DNA of 13,740 nt from Alphaproteobacteria bacterium. Lineage in GTDB: Bacteria > Pseudomonadota > Alphaproteobacteria > UBA6615. Shown in pieces: positions 6,172-13,740 of this stretch. A program made the translations under genes and the position numbers. Numbering within the stretch: the stretch's first letter is position 1; every line of letters begins with the position of its first letter. Location of the stretch: contig JABDJY010000312.1 of the NCBI GenBank assembly GCA_013003285.1, positions 1 through 13,740 on the forward strand. Direction: 5' to 3'. Under the pieces are notes generated by a model. It had not been told where the DNA came from, made no database searches, and was given only the letters and a program-made list of their open reading frames with translations.

Positions 6172-8097
6172 TTGTTGAGCGACCAATCCAAGACACCGCT
6201 ATTGGACAGCGTGAAAGCGCCTGCCGACCTGCGCGATTTCTCATCCGACCAGCTCAAGCAAGTGGCCGATGAGCTGCGTCAGGAAACCATCGACGCAGTG
6301 TCGATCACCGGTGGTCATTTGGGCGCCGGGTTGGGCGTGATCGAACTGACGGTGGCGTTGCACCATGTGTTTGAGACCCCGAAGGACCGGTTGATCTGGG
6401 ATGTCAGCCACCAGACCTACCCTCATAAAATTCTGACCGGCCGTCGTGATCGCATCCGGACCTTGCGCCAAGGCGGCGGGTTGTCGGGTTTCACGCGCCG
6501 GGTCGAGAGCGAATACGACCCTTTTGGCGCGGCCCATAGTTCGACGTCGATTTCGGCCGGGCTGGGTATGGCGGTGGCGCGCGATTTGTCGGGCGGCGCC
6601 AACAATGTCATCAGCGTCATCGGCGACGGCGCCATGAGCGCCGGCATGGCCTATGAGGCCATGAACAATGCCGGGTCGATGGATAGCCGGCTGGTCGTCA
6701 TCCTGAACGATAACGACATGTCGATCGCCCCGGCGGTCGGCGCCATGAGCGCCTATCTGTCGCGGCTGATCTCGTCGAAGGGCTATCGCTCGCTGCGCAA
6801 GGTCGCCAAGGAGATGGCGCATCATTTCCCCAAAAGCTTTGAGCAGGCGGCGCGTCGGGCCGAGGAGTATGCCCGTGGTTTTGTCACCGGTGGCACCCTG
6901 TTCGAGGAAATGGGCTTTTACTATATCGGACCCATCGACGGTCATAACATTGACCATCTGCTGCCGGTGCTGCGCAATGTGCGCGACAGCAAGGCGAGCG
7001 GGCCGGTGTTGATCCATGTGGTCACGCAAAAGGGCAAAGGCTTCGAATCCGACCGCGGCGCCGGCGAAAAATATCACAGCGTCGCCAAGTTCGATTTGGT
7101 CACCGGCACGCAAGCCAAGGCGCAACCCAAGGCGCCGAGCTATACCGGCGTGTTCGCCGATGCGCTGATCGCCGAGGCCGAGAAGGACGACCGGGTTGTC
7201 GCGGTGACCGCCGCCATGCCGTCGGGCACCGGCTTGGACAAGTTCGGCAAGCATTTCCCCGAACGCTGCTTCGATGTGGGCATTGCCGAACAGCACGCCG
7301 TGACGTTCGCCGCCGGCTTGGCGACGGAGGGCTACCGGCCGTTCGCGACCATCTATTCGACCTTCCTGCAGCGGGCCTACGATCAGATCGTCCACGATGT
7401 GGCGATTCAGAGCCTGCCGGTGCGGTTTGCCATCGACCGGGCGGGACTGGTCGGGGCGGACGGGTCGACCCACCATGGCTCGTTCGATATTAGCTATCTG
7501 GGCTGTTTGCCGGGCTTCGTACTGATGGCCGCCGCCGATGAGGCCGAGCTTGTCCATATGGTGGCGACGGCAGTTTCCATCGATGACCGGCCCTCGGCAT
7601 TCCGCTATCCGCGCGGCGAAGGCGAAGGGTTGGAGCTTCCGGCCATGGGCGTGGCGTTAGAGATCGGCAAGGGCCGCATCTTGCGCGAAGGCGCCACAGT
7701 GGCGCTGCTCTCCTATGGCGGACGCCTGGGCGAATGCCTGAAGGCCGCCGACGAACTGGCGGCGCACGGCCTGTCCACCACGGTCGCCGATGCCCGGTTC
7801 GCCAAGCCCCTCGATGAAGATCTAGTGCAACGTTTGGCGCGCGAGCATGAAGTTCTGATCACCGTCGAGGAAGGCGCCATAGGCGGTTTCGCCACCCAGG
7901 TGATGACCAGCCTGGCGCGCAACGGCCTGCTCGATAGTGGCCTCAAGATACGGCCGATGACAATCCCCGATGAATTCATCGACCATGATTCGCCGGCTAA
8001 CCAATACATCCAGGCTGGCCTGTCGGCGTCGGGCATCGCGGCGACCGCCTTGTGTGCGCTGGGCCGCGAAGACGAGGTCGTGCCCGCGCGGGCGTGA
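6172..8097 (+). CDS. dxs: 1-deoxy-D-xylulose-5-phosphate synthase
   Basis: Dxs joins pyruvate and glyceraldehyde 3-phosphate to make DXP, using thiamine diphosphate and Mg2+. It is the entry and often flux-controlling step of the MEP isoprenoid pathway, and also feeds thiamine and pyridoxal synthesis. At 641 residues the length is standard. Landmarks are His49 (GGHLG), His80 (WDVSHQTYPHK), the cofactor motif GDGAMSAG from 151 with Asp152 through Asn181 (LNDNDMS), catalytic Glu372 (DVGIAEQHAV), and GADGSTHHG at 427-435. The C-terminal transketolase domain (TVEEGAIGGF) is complete. Two adjacent TTG codons (6172 and 6175) can serve as the start; the AGGGGA site is better spaced for the second, giving MSDQSK. 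No ATG or GTG start fits. It lies 34 nt after ispA, which uses its downstream product. Confidence 0.97.
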   Translation: MLSDQSKTPLLDSVKAPADLRDFSSDQLKQVADELRQETIDAVSITGGHLGAGLGVIELTVALHHVFETPKDRLIWDVSHQTYPHKILTGRRDRIRTLRQGGGLSGFTRRVESEYDPFGAAHSSTSISAGLGMAVARDLSGGANNVISVIGDGAMSAGMAYEAMNNAGSMDSRLVVILNDNDMSIAPAVGAMSAYLSRLISSKGYRSLRKVAKEMAHHFPKSFEQAARRAEEYARGFVTGGTLFEEMGFYYIGPIDGHNIDHLLPVLRNVRDSKASGPVLIHVVTQKGKGFESDRGAGEKYHSVAKFDLVTGTQAKAQPKAPSYTGVFADALIAEAEKDDRVVAVTAAMPSGTGLDKFGKHFPERCFDVGIAEQHAVTFAAGLATEGYRPFATIYSTFLQRAYDQIVHDVAIQSLPVRFAIDRAGLVGADGSTHHGSFDISYLGCLPGFVLMAAADEAELVHMVATAVSIDDRPSAFRYPRGEGEGLELPAMGVALEIGKGRILREGATVALLSYGGRLGECLKAADELAAHGLSTTVADARFAKPLDEDLVQRLAREHEVLITVEEGAIGGFATQVMTSLARNGLLDSGLKIRPMTIPDEFIDHDSPANQYIQAGLSASGIAATALCALGREDEVVPARA

Positions 8098-8128
8098 CCT
8101 GTGTTGGTCAAATAGGAAAGCTTCGAGC

Positions 8129-8827
8129 ATGAGCGACCAGAACCTGATCCTGGTTCCGGGGCTGATTTGCGACGACGAAGTCTGGACCTACGCCCAATCA
8201 CATCTCTCCGAGGTCGCCGACTGCCGCACCGTGCCGGCCGACGAGGCCGACACCATGCAGGGCTTGGCCCGTGCCGTCCTCGACACCGCGCCGGAAACTT
8301 TCGCCATCGCCGGCTTTTCCATGGGCGGTTATGTGGCGCTGGAGGTGCTGCGCCAGGCGCCCGAGCGCGTCACCCGTTTGGCCCTGCTCGATACGTCGTC
8401 GCGCGGCGACACACAGGACAAGGCCGCCGGCCGTCATGCGGCGATTGCCGATTGCGAGGAAGGGCGGTTCGACGATCTGCTCGACCGGTTCATCCCGTTA
8501 TTGCTGCACCCCGAACGCATGTCGGAACCGCTCGCCGACCGGGTGCGCGCCATGGGCCACCGGGTCGGCCCGAAATTATTCGCCGACCGTCACCGGGCCA
8601 TGCTGACCCGCGCCGACGGGCGCGATCTGCTGGCCGGGTGCGACATTCCGGTGCGGGCGATCTGCGGCCGGTCGGACGCGCTGACATCGGTCGAAGACCA
8701 TCAGGAAATCGCCGATCTGGCGCCCCGCGGCCGGCTGTCGATTGTCGAGGATTGCGGGCACATGCCGCCCTTGGAGCGGCCGCAGGCCGCTACGGCCCTA
8801 TTGCGTGATTGGCTGCTTTACGACTGA
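8129..8827 (+). CDS. Alpha/beta-fold hydrolase
   Basis: This is a 232-residue cytoplasmic serine hydrolase of unassigned substrate. The oxyanion region near LVPGLICDD (8-16), the nucleophile elbow GFSMGG (62-67, Ser64), Asp183 (CGRSDALTS) and His211 (CGHMPPLERP) form a complete catalytic triad in the order of the alpha/beta hydrolase family. The cap region between about 95 and 165 is short and helical. I chose the ATG at 8129 because it follows AGGAAAG and gives the usual N-terminus (NLILVPGL). The same frame is open back to 7970, but that part lies within dxs and is not family-like. It sits 31 nt after dxs and 50 nt before the hydantoinase pair, so it may act in the same catabolic step (for example ester or amide hydrolysis); this is a guess from position. 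Confidence 0.9.
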   Translation: MSDQNLILVPGLICDDEVWTYAQSHLSEVADCRTVPADEADTMQGLARAVLDTAPETFAIAGFSMGGYVALEVLRQAPERVTRLALLDTSSRGDTQDKAAGRHAAIADCEEGRFDDLLDRFIPLLLHPERMSEPLADRVRAMGHRVGPKLFADRHRAMLTRADGRDLLAGCDIPVRAICGRSDALTSVEDHQEIADLAPRGRLSIVEDCGHMPPLERPQAATALLRDWLLYD

Positions 8828-8877
8828 ATAGTCGTCAGAAGAAATAAAGCCTGAAGGCATAGGGAGAGGAACCACAA

Positions 8878-10917
8878 ATGTCCCATCGTTTGGCCGTCGA
8901 TATTGGCGGCACGTTCGTGGACGCCATCGTGTTCAATCCGGAGACTGGCGCGATGCGGCTGGAGAAGGACTTTACCACCCCTGACGATGCTTCGCGCGGC
9001 GTCTTAAGCGCCATCGAGCGGCTGGAAGTCGGCTTGGCCGATGTGGAGACCTTCGTTCACGGCACCACGTTGGGCCTCAACACGGTGCTTGAGCGTAAGG
9101 GCGCGCCGACCGGCATCATCGCCAATGAAGGCTTCGAAGACGTCTTCGAGATGGGGCGCTACGACCGGCCGCGCGAAAAAATGTATTCGCTGTTCTACGA
9201 CGAACCGCCGGTGCTGATTAAAAAGCGCTACCGGGTCGGCGTACTGTGTCGCCTCGACGCGCGGGGCAACGAGCTGGTCGCGCTCGACGAAGACGCGGTT
9301 CGCGCGGCGGCCAAATATCTGGTCGAGGAGATGGGTCGCACCTCGATTGCCGTGTGCTATCTACATGCCTACCGTAATTCTGTTCACGAACGCCGTACCA
9401 AGGAGATCATCGAGGAGATGTATCCTGATGTGCCGGTGTCGGTGTCGTCGGAGATCGTGCGCGAATATCGCGAATATGAGCGTACCAGCACGACCGTGGT
9501 GAACGCCTATGTGAAGCCGATCTTCCACACCTATATCAAAAGGCTGGAGGACAGTCTGGCGGGCGCCGGGTTTGCCGGCTCGTTCTATATCACCCGCTCG
9601 GGCGGCGGCGCCTTGGCGGCGCGGGATTCAGCCGACGTGCCGGTGCACACCATCTTTTCCGGACCCGCCGGGGGGCTGATCGGCACCGTCGCCTTGTCGG
9701 AACTGACCGGCCGGCCCGACTTGATCGCCGTCGATATGGGCGGCACCTCGACCGATGCCTGCGTGGTCCATGGCGGTATGCCGGCGCTTAAATATGAAGC
9801 GGCTCTGGAACGTTTGCCGCTGATGATCCCGACCTACGACATCACCACCATCGGCGCTGGCGGCGGTTCGATCGCCCGGGCCGAGGATGGTCTGCTGCGG
9901 GTCGGGCCCCAATCGGCCGGCGCGTCGCCGGGGCCGGTCTGCTATGGCCGCGACGGCACCGAGCCGACCTTCACCGATGCGGCGCTGACCATGGGCTACC
10001 TCGACCCGGCGCAGTTCCTCGGCGGTGAGATGACCCTGGCGGCAGCCGACGCCGAAGCGGCGCTGCGCGACAAGGTCGCCGACCCGCTGGGGCTGGATGT
10101 CTTGTCGGCCTGCCGCGGCATCTTCGAAGTGTTGCTGGCCAAGACGGTCAGCGCGGTGCGCGAAATCACCGTGCAGGCCGGCCTCGACCCGCGCGAATTC
10201 GCCATGCTGGCCTTCGGCGGCGCCGGGCCCATGTTCGTGCCCCTGGTGGGCCGCGAGATGGGCGTGAAAGAGGTGATCGTACCGCAGGCGCCCTCGGTGT
10301 TTTCCGCCTGGGGCATGCTGATGACCGACATCGTTCAGGAATATAGCCAGACCATCCTCACCCTGCTCGAAGATTTGGACATGGCGAGCCTGGGGGAGTC
10401 CACCCGGCAGTTGGAGGAACAGGCCCAGGCCGGTCTGGCCGAGGGCGGGTTCGCACCCGACGTCCGGCTGATCGAACGCTCGGCGGAAATGCGTTATTTC
10501 GGCCAAGAGCATAATCTCGAAGTCTCGATCGATGGGGTCGCCTCGTTGGACGAGTTGCGCGCCCGTTTCGATGAGGCCCATAGCCGGCGCTACGGCCACC
10601 AGATGGGCGATCCGGTGCAATTGGTGAACATCCGCGTGCGCGGCATCGGTCGTGAAACCAAGCCCGAGTTGCCCGAAATCGCCACCCGCGCGGGAGCCGA
10701 TCTGACCCCACGGGCCCGCCGTGAGGCCTATTGTTTCGCCATTGGCGCGTCGGCCGAATTCGCGGTCTATAGCCGCGACGATCTATGTGCCGGCGATGTT
10801 CTCGCTGGGCCGGCCATCGTCGAAGAGGCCACCACCACCATCATTTTCTTCTCCGACCAAACGGCGGTGATCGACAATTTCGGTCAAATCGTCATCACCC
10901 AGGAGGCCCAGACATGA
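8878..10917 (+). CDS. hyuA: Hydantoinase/5-oxoprolinase family protein, subunit A
   Basis: This 679-residue protein belongs to the HyuA/oxoprolinase family, which contains ATP-dependent N-methylhydantoinases, 5-oxoprolinases and the acetone carboxylase beta subunit. These proteins use ATP to activate a carbonyl or ring amide. The actin/ASKHA-type nucleotide loops are clear: VDIGGTFVDAIV at the N-terminus (Asp8, Asp15), VHGTTLGLNTVLERKGA at about 60-76, FSGPAGG, and VDMGGTSTDACVV from 285. GAGGGSIA, GASPGPVCYGRDG and FGGAGPMF follow. The first loop has Val where many members have Thr (GGTFTD). GAGAGGA at 8864-8870 lies 7 nt before the ATG. The stop overlaps hyuB (ATGA), so the two subunits are translationally coupled. 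The exact substrate cannot be told from sequence: hydantoin, oxoproline or another carbonyl compound remain possible. Confidence 0.93.
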   Translation: MSHRLAVDIGGTFVDAIVFNPETGAMRLEKDFTTPDDASRGVLSAIERLEVGLADVETFVHGTTLGLNTVLERKGAPTGIIANEGFEDVFEMGRYDRPREKMYSLFYDEPPVLIKKRYRVGVLCRLDARGNELVALDEDAVRAAAKYLVEEMGRTSIAVCYLHAYRNSVHERRTKEIIEEMYPDVPVSVSSEIVREYREYERTSTTVVNAYVKPIFHTYIKRLEDSLAGAGFAGSFYITRSGGGALAARDSADVPVHTIFSGPAGGLIGTVALSELTGRPDLIAVDMGGTSTDACVVHGGMPALKYEAALERLPLMIPTYDITTIGAGGGSIARAEDGLLRVGPQSAGASPGPVCYGRDGTEPTFTDAALTMGYLDPAQFLGGEMTLAAADAEAALRDKVADPLGLDVLSACRGIFEVLLAKTVSAVREITVQAGLDPREFAMLAFGGAGPMFVPLVGREMGVKEVIVPQAPSVFSAWGMLMTDIVQEYSQTILTLLEDLDMASLGESTRQLEEQAQAGLAEGGFAPDVRLIERSAEMRYFGQEHNLEVSIDGVASLDELRARFDEAHSRRYGHQMGDPVQLVNIRVRGIGRETKPELPEIATRAGADLTPRARREAYCFAIGASAEFAVYSRDDLCAGDVLAGPAIVEEATTTIIFFSDQTAVIDNFGQIVITQEAQT

Positions 10918-12764
10918 GCGTGCGCGACGAAAAGCTTCGCAGCCCGGAGGGCGCCACCGGCGGTCCGCGCCGCGACGGCGCATCGGTCGATGCGGCGACG
11001 GTCGAGGTCATCCGCCACTATCTGGTGTCGGCGGCGGCGGAGATGGAGCGCACCCTGGTGCGCACCGCCTATACGACCATCATCTACGAGATCAACGATT
11101 TCGGCCTGTCGATCTTCGACCGCGATTTGAATGTGCTGGCCGATTCCACTGGCCTGCCGGTGTTCCTCGGCGCCAACGAATATGCCGTGCGCAAGACCTT
11201 CGAACTCGGCGGTTTCGGTGCGTTGGACGAGGGCGACGTGGTGATGATGAGCGTGCCCTATGTCACCGGGGCGCATACCAATGACGGTATTCTGATCCGC
11301 CCGGCGTTTTTCGAGGGCGAGATCGTCGGCTATGCCTGCGTGCGGGCCCATTGGACCGATGTGGGCGGCAAGGACCCGGGCTATATCCTGGATTCGACGT
11401 CGATCCACCAGGAAGGCGTCATGGTGCCGGGCATCAAGATTTTCCGCCGCGACGAGCCCAATGAGGATTTGCTGCGCATGCTGCGGGCCAATTCGCGTGC
11501 GCCGGTGACCATCATGGGCGACCTCAACGCTGAGGTCGCGGCGCTGCGCGTCGGCTGTCAGCGGGTCGAGGAGCTTTATGCGAAATACGGCAAAGTAACC
11601 GTCAAAAACGCCATTGACCGGTTTCTCGACATCGGCGAACGGCAGGCGCGCGACGCCATCGGGAAGCTGCCCAACGGCACTTGGTCGGCGGAGAACTGGA
11701 TGGATAATGACGGGGTCGACGACCGTCTGGTGCGGGTTGCCGTCAGCGTGACCATCGAAGACGACACGCTGACCATCGATTTTTCCGACTCCGACGATGC
11801 GGTGCGCGGGCCGATCAATCTGGCCGTCGGCATGACCCATTCGACCTGCCGCATCGCGTTTAAATCGCTCACCACACCCGATGAGCCGACCAATAGCGGC
11901 CAGTTTCGCCCGCTCAAGATCATCGCGCCGGCGGGCAATCTGTTCCACGCGGTCTATCCCTCGCCGGTCTTCACCATCTGGGCCAGCGTGATCGGCATGG
12001 AAACCATCTACAAGGCGCTGTCCGCCGCCTTGCCCGAGCTGATGTTCGCCGGTTCCGGCGGCGATCTGGGCGATCCTGGCTTCTACGGCATCGAGCCCTA
12101 TACCAAGCGACAGGTCTGGCATCAGACCAATGCGGGGGTCGGCTGGGGCGCGCGCCACGATAGCGACGGTCCCAACACGCTACATCATTTCTCCATGGGC
12201 ACCTTGAAGAATGTGCCGGTCGAGGTGATCGAGGCCCGCCTGCCGGTCTTCGTCGACCGGGCCGGGCTGCGCCAGGATTCCGGTGGCGCCGGCGAGTTTC
12301 GAGGTGGCCTGGGATCAGTGCGCGATTACCGGTTCCTGTCACCCTTCGGCGCGCTGACCATCGTCAAGAAATCGCGTACCGAGGGTTGGGGCGTGGCCGG
12401 CGGCAAGCCGGGGCCCAAGAACGTCACCATCCTGAAGCCCAACCCCGACGATCCCGATTGGCAGGAGCGCTGGGCGCGCGACGTCATCGTCTACGCCGAT
12501 AATGACGATGTGTGGGGCAATACCGATCCGCTGCAAAAACATTGCGGCATGTTCCGCGGCGAGTTCGGCGCCGGCGATGTGATTTCCTATCTGGCCGATG
12601 GCGGCGGCGGCTATGGCGAACCGTTCGCGCGCGACCCGGAACGGGTGCGCGAAGACGTCATCGACGGCTATGTCTCACTCGAGGCCGCCCGCACCGATTA
12701 CGGCGTCGCCCTCACTGGCGCCAACGAGATCGACTGGGACGAGACAAAGCGCCTGCGCGAGTGA
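10914..12764 (+). CDS. hyuB: Hydantoinase/5-oxoprolinase family protein, subunit B
   Basis: This 616-residue partner of HyuA belongs to the hydantoinase B family (also oxoprolinase C-terminal half and acetone carboxylase alpha subunit), which completes the ring-opening or carboxylation reaction. Signature blocks are DFGLSIFDRDLNVLADSTGL (about 62-81), PYVTGAHTNDGILIRPAF, the HWTDVGGKDPG motif, EGVMVPGIKIF, MGDLNAEVAALRVGCQR, DFSDSDDAVRGPINLAVG, DSGGAGEFRGGLGSVRDYRF and the C-terminal LADGGGGYGEPFARDPE. The ATG at 10914 overlaps the hyuA stop by 4 nt. The same frame is open upstream to 10785, but that region is hyuA sequence read in another frame. A polar tail of about 25 residues precedes the conserved domain, so a slightly later start is possible. 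It is followed by tlyA after 24 nt. Confidence 0.93.
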   Translation: MSVRDEKLRSPEGATGGPRRDGASVDAATVEVIRHYLVSAAAEMERTLVRTAYTTIIYEINDFGLSIFDRDLNVLADSTGLPVFLGANEYAVRKTFELGGFGALDEGDVVMMSVPYVTGAHTNDGILIRPAFFEGEIVGYACVRAHWTDVGGKDPGYILDSTSIHQEGVMVPGIKIFRRDEPNEDLLRMLRANSRAPVTIMGDLNAEVAALRVGCQRVEELYAKYGKVTVKNAIDRFLDIGERQARDAIGKLPNGTWSAENWMDNDGVDDRLVRVAVSVTIEDDTLTIDFSDSDDAVRGPINLAVGMTHSTCRIAFKSLTTPDEPTNSGQFRPLKIIAPAGNLFHAVYPSPVFTIWASVIGMETIYKALSAALPELMFAGSGGDLGDPGFYGIEPYTKRQVWHQTNAGVGWGARHDSDGPNTLHHFSMGTLKNVPVEVIEARLPVFVDRAGLRQDSGGAGEFRGGLGSVRDYRFLSPFGALTIVKKSRTEGWGVAGGKPGPKNVTILKPNPDDPDWQERWARDVIVYADNDDVWGNTDPLQKHCGMFRGEFGAGDVISYLADGGGGYGEPFARDPERVREDVIDGYVSLEAARTDYGVALTGANEIDWDETKRLRE

Positions 12765-12788
12765 TGTTGAGTGTGCTAAGCCGCTCCC

Positions 12789-13550
12789 ATGGCAAAGCAT
12801 GCTGGACAAAATAGGGCGAAGCCGCGCGCCGATATGGTGCTGGTCGAGCGCGGCTTGGTGGAAAGCCGGAGTCGCGCCCAGGCGCTGATCCTCGCCGGCA
12901 AGGTGTTTTCCGGCGAGCGGCGCATCGAGAAGGCCGGCGAGACCGTTCGCGACGATATGGAACTGGAAGTGCGCGGCCAGGACCATCCCTGGGTCAGCCG
13001 CGGCGGGCTCAAGCTCGACCATGCCTTGACCGCGTTCGATTTGGAGGTGCGCGGCGCGGTGTGCCTGGATGTGGGGGCGTCCACCGGTGGCTTCACCGAT
13101 GTGCTGCTATCGCGCGGCGCGGCGCGGGTCTATGCGGTCGATGTGGGTCACGGCCAGTTCGCCTGGAAGCTGCGCAACGATGAGCGCGTGGTGGTGCTGG
13201 AGCGCACCAATGCACGCTATTTGACGGCGAACGAAGTGCCCGAGCCGGTCGATGTGATCGTCTGCGATGCCAGCTTCATCGGGTTGGAAACCGTGCTGCC
13301 GGCGGCGTTGGCGCTGGCCGCGCCGGGCGCGCGGCTGGTGGCCTTGATCAAACCTCAGTTCGAGGTTGGCAAGGGCCAGGTCGGCAAGGGCGGAGTGGTG
13401 CGCGATCCGGCGCAGCACGAACAAGTGTGCGCGCGCATCCGCGACTGGCTCAATGGCCTGCCGGACTGGGCCGTGCTCGGCGTCACCGACAGTCCGATTA
13501 CCGGCCCGGAGGGCAACGTGGAGTTTTTGATTGTGGCGGTTCATGGCTGA
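12789..13550 (+). CDS. tlyA: TlyA family rRNA (cytidine-2'-O)-methyltransferase
   Basis: TlyA enzymes methylate the ribose of cytidines in 16S and 23S rRNA at the subunit interface (C1409/C1920 in mycobacteria), using S-adenosylmethionine; loss gives capreomycin resistance there. This 253-residue protein has an N-terminal S4 RNA-binding domain (about 14-60, RADMVLVERGLVESRSRAQ) and a FtsJ-type Rossmann domain. The SAM loop is DVGASTGGFTD (94-104). A likely catalytic K-D-K-E tetrad sits at Lys75, Asp160, Lys188 and Glu245, in the order and spacing of M. tuberculosis K69-D154-K182-E238. The ATG at 12789 lacks a clear ribosome site; it follows hyuB by 24 nt. Its 3' end overlaps the next gene by 8 nt. 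The bacterial target nucleotides in this organism are inferred only. Confidence 0.93.
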   Translation: MAKHAGQNRAKPRADMVLVERGLVESRSRAQALILAGKVFSGERRIEKAGETVRDDMELEVRGQDHPWVSRGGLKLDHALTAFDLEVRGAVCLDVGASTGGFTDVLLSRGAARVYAVDVGHGQFAWKLRNDERVVVLERTNARYLTANEVPEPVDVIVCDASFIGLETVLPAALALAAPGARLVALIKPQFEVGKGQVGKGGVVRDPAQHEQVCARIRDWLNGLPDWAVLGVTDSPITGPEGNVEFLIVAVHG

Positions 13551-13740
13551 AACGAATTCTGACATTGAGGCCGTCATCGACAGCCTCGGCGCGCGCGGTG
13601 ACGGGGTCGCCAAGACGGCCGACGGCCCGCTCTATGTGCCCTTCGCGCTGCCCGGCGAGCGGGTTCGGGTGCGGCCGGGGGCGGTGCGCGGTCAGGGCCG
13701 CGCGAGCCAACTCCTCGAAGTCCTCGACCCGGCGCCGAGC
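13543..13740 (+). CDS. TRAM-domain class I RNA methyltransferase, RlmD/TrmA type (partial)
   Basis: Only the first 66 codons are in the window, and they form a TRAM RNA-binding domain: an IDSLGARGDGVA strand-turn, then LYVPFALPGERVRV, characteristic of the start of RlmD/RumA-type uracil-C5 methyltransferases of 23S rRNA. The ATG at 13543 overlaps the tlyA stop by 8 nt, so it is probably co-translated with it. The catalytic SAM and cysteine motifs lie beyond base 13740, so RlmD cannot be told from a relative such as a TrmA-type or TRAM-bearing MiaB-family protein. The start matches the usual short N-terminus of the family. Confidence 0.82.
   Translation, partial: MAETNSDIEAVIDSLGARGDGVAKTADGPLYVPFALPGERVRVRPGAVRGQGRASQLLEVLDPAPS

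Noticed and set aside
6241..7557. Minus-strand open frame of 438 codons over dxs
   Set aside because: Dxs is complete with all catalytic residues; the antisense translation shows no recognisable domain.
7970..8128. N-terminal extension of the alpha/beta hydrolase frame into dxs
   Set aside because: The extension overlaps dxs coding sequence and is Arg-rich and not family-like; ATG 8129 has a ribosome site and gives the normal N-terminus.
10785..10913. N-terminal extension of the hyuB frame into hyuA
   Set aside because: It contains a His/Arg-rich stretch read from hyuA in another frame; ATG 10914 makes the classic ATGA overlap.
10884..12158. Minus-strand open frame of 424 codons over hyuB
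   Set aside because: It is antisense to a well-conserved HyuB, with Arg/His/Asp-rich shadow composition and no motif.
12765..12788. Intrinsic terminator between hyuB and tlyA
   Set aside because: The 24 nt gap has no GC-rich stem followed by a T run; no convincing intrinsic terminator was seen anywhere in the window.
1..13740. CRISPR array, tRNA, rRNA, insertion sequence or integration site
   Set aside because: No regularly spaced repeats, no cloverleaf-like segment, no transposase or integrase coding sequence and no terminal inverted repeats were found on reading both strands.

Overview
The window looks like an alphaproteobacterial chromosome segment, probably Rhodospirillales-like. It is GC-rich with strong GC third-position bias, and it carries the gene order xseB - ispA - dxs - tlyA, which I recall as typical of that class. 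Gene density is high, intergenic gaps are short, and no mobile elements, tRNA, rRNA or CRISPR were found. The taxonomic call is an inference from gene content and order.

Left part (1-3759, minus strand): a two-gene RND efflux operon. A GTG-started periplasmic adaptor (HlyD/MFP family) is followed 6 nt later by an inner-membrane RND pump whose C-terminal third runs off the window. The adaptor is the most unusual protein here. Between its signal peptide and its HlyD core it carries four EF-hand calcium-binding loops, arranged as two copies of a 75-residue tandem repeat. No outer-membrane channel or regulator gene is visible in the window.

Divergent spacer (3760-3992): about 233 bp between the efflux operon and the rightward genes. 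It contains a TTGACA hexamer oriented toward the adaptor, a perfect 7+7 bp inverted repeat (TCACAAT / ATTGTGA), a 10 bp palindrome, and a repeated CGCCATTGT motif 25 bp apart. This is the likely control region.

Right part (3993-13740, plus strand): a colinear run of genes with gaps of 50 nt or less or with overlaps. A class II-like histone-deacetylase-fold hydrolase leads. It is followed by xseB (exonuclease VII small subunit), ispA (farnesyl diphosphate synthase) and dxs (first enzyme of the MEP isoprenoid pathway). Next come a small alpha/beta hydrolase and a hydantoinase/5-oxoprolinase A and B pair, and then tlyA (rRNA 2'-O-methyltransferase). The last gene, cut by the window end, begins with a TRAM domain and is an RlmD/TrmA-type RNA methyltransferase. 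IspA and Dxs act in the same pathway (isoprenoid precursors, then FPP). TlyA and the TRAM protein both modify RNA. The hydrolase-hyuA-hyuB block sits between dxs and tlyA and looks like a catabolic insertion into a housekeeping cluster.
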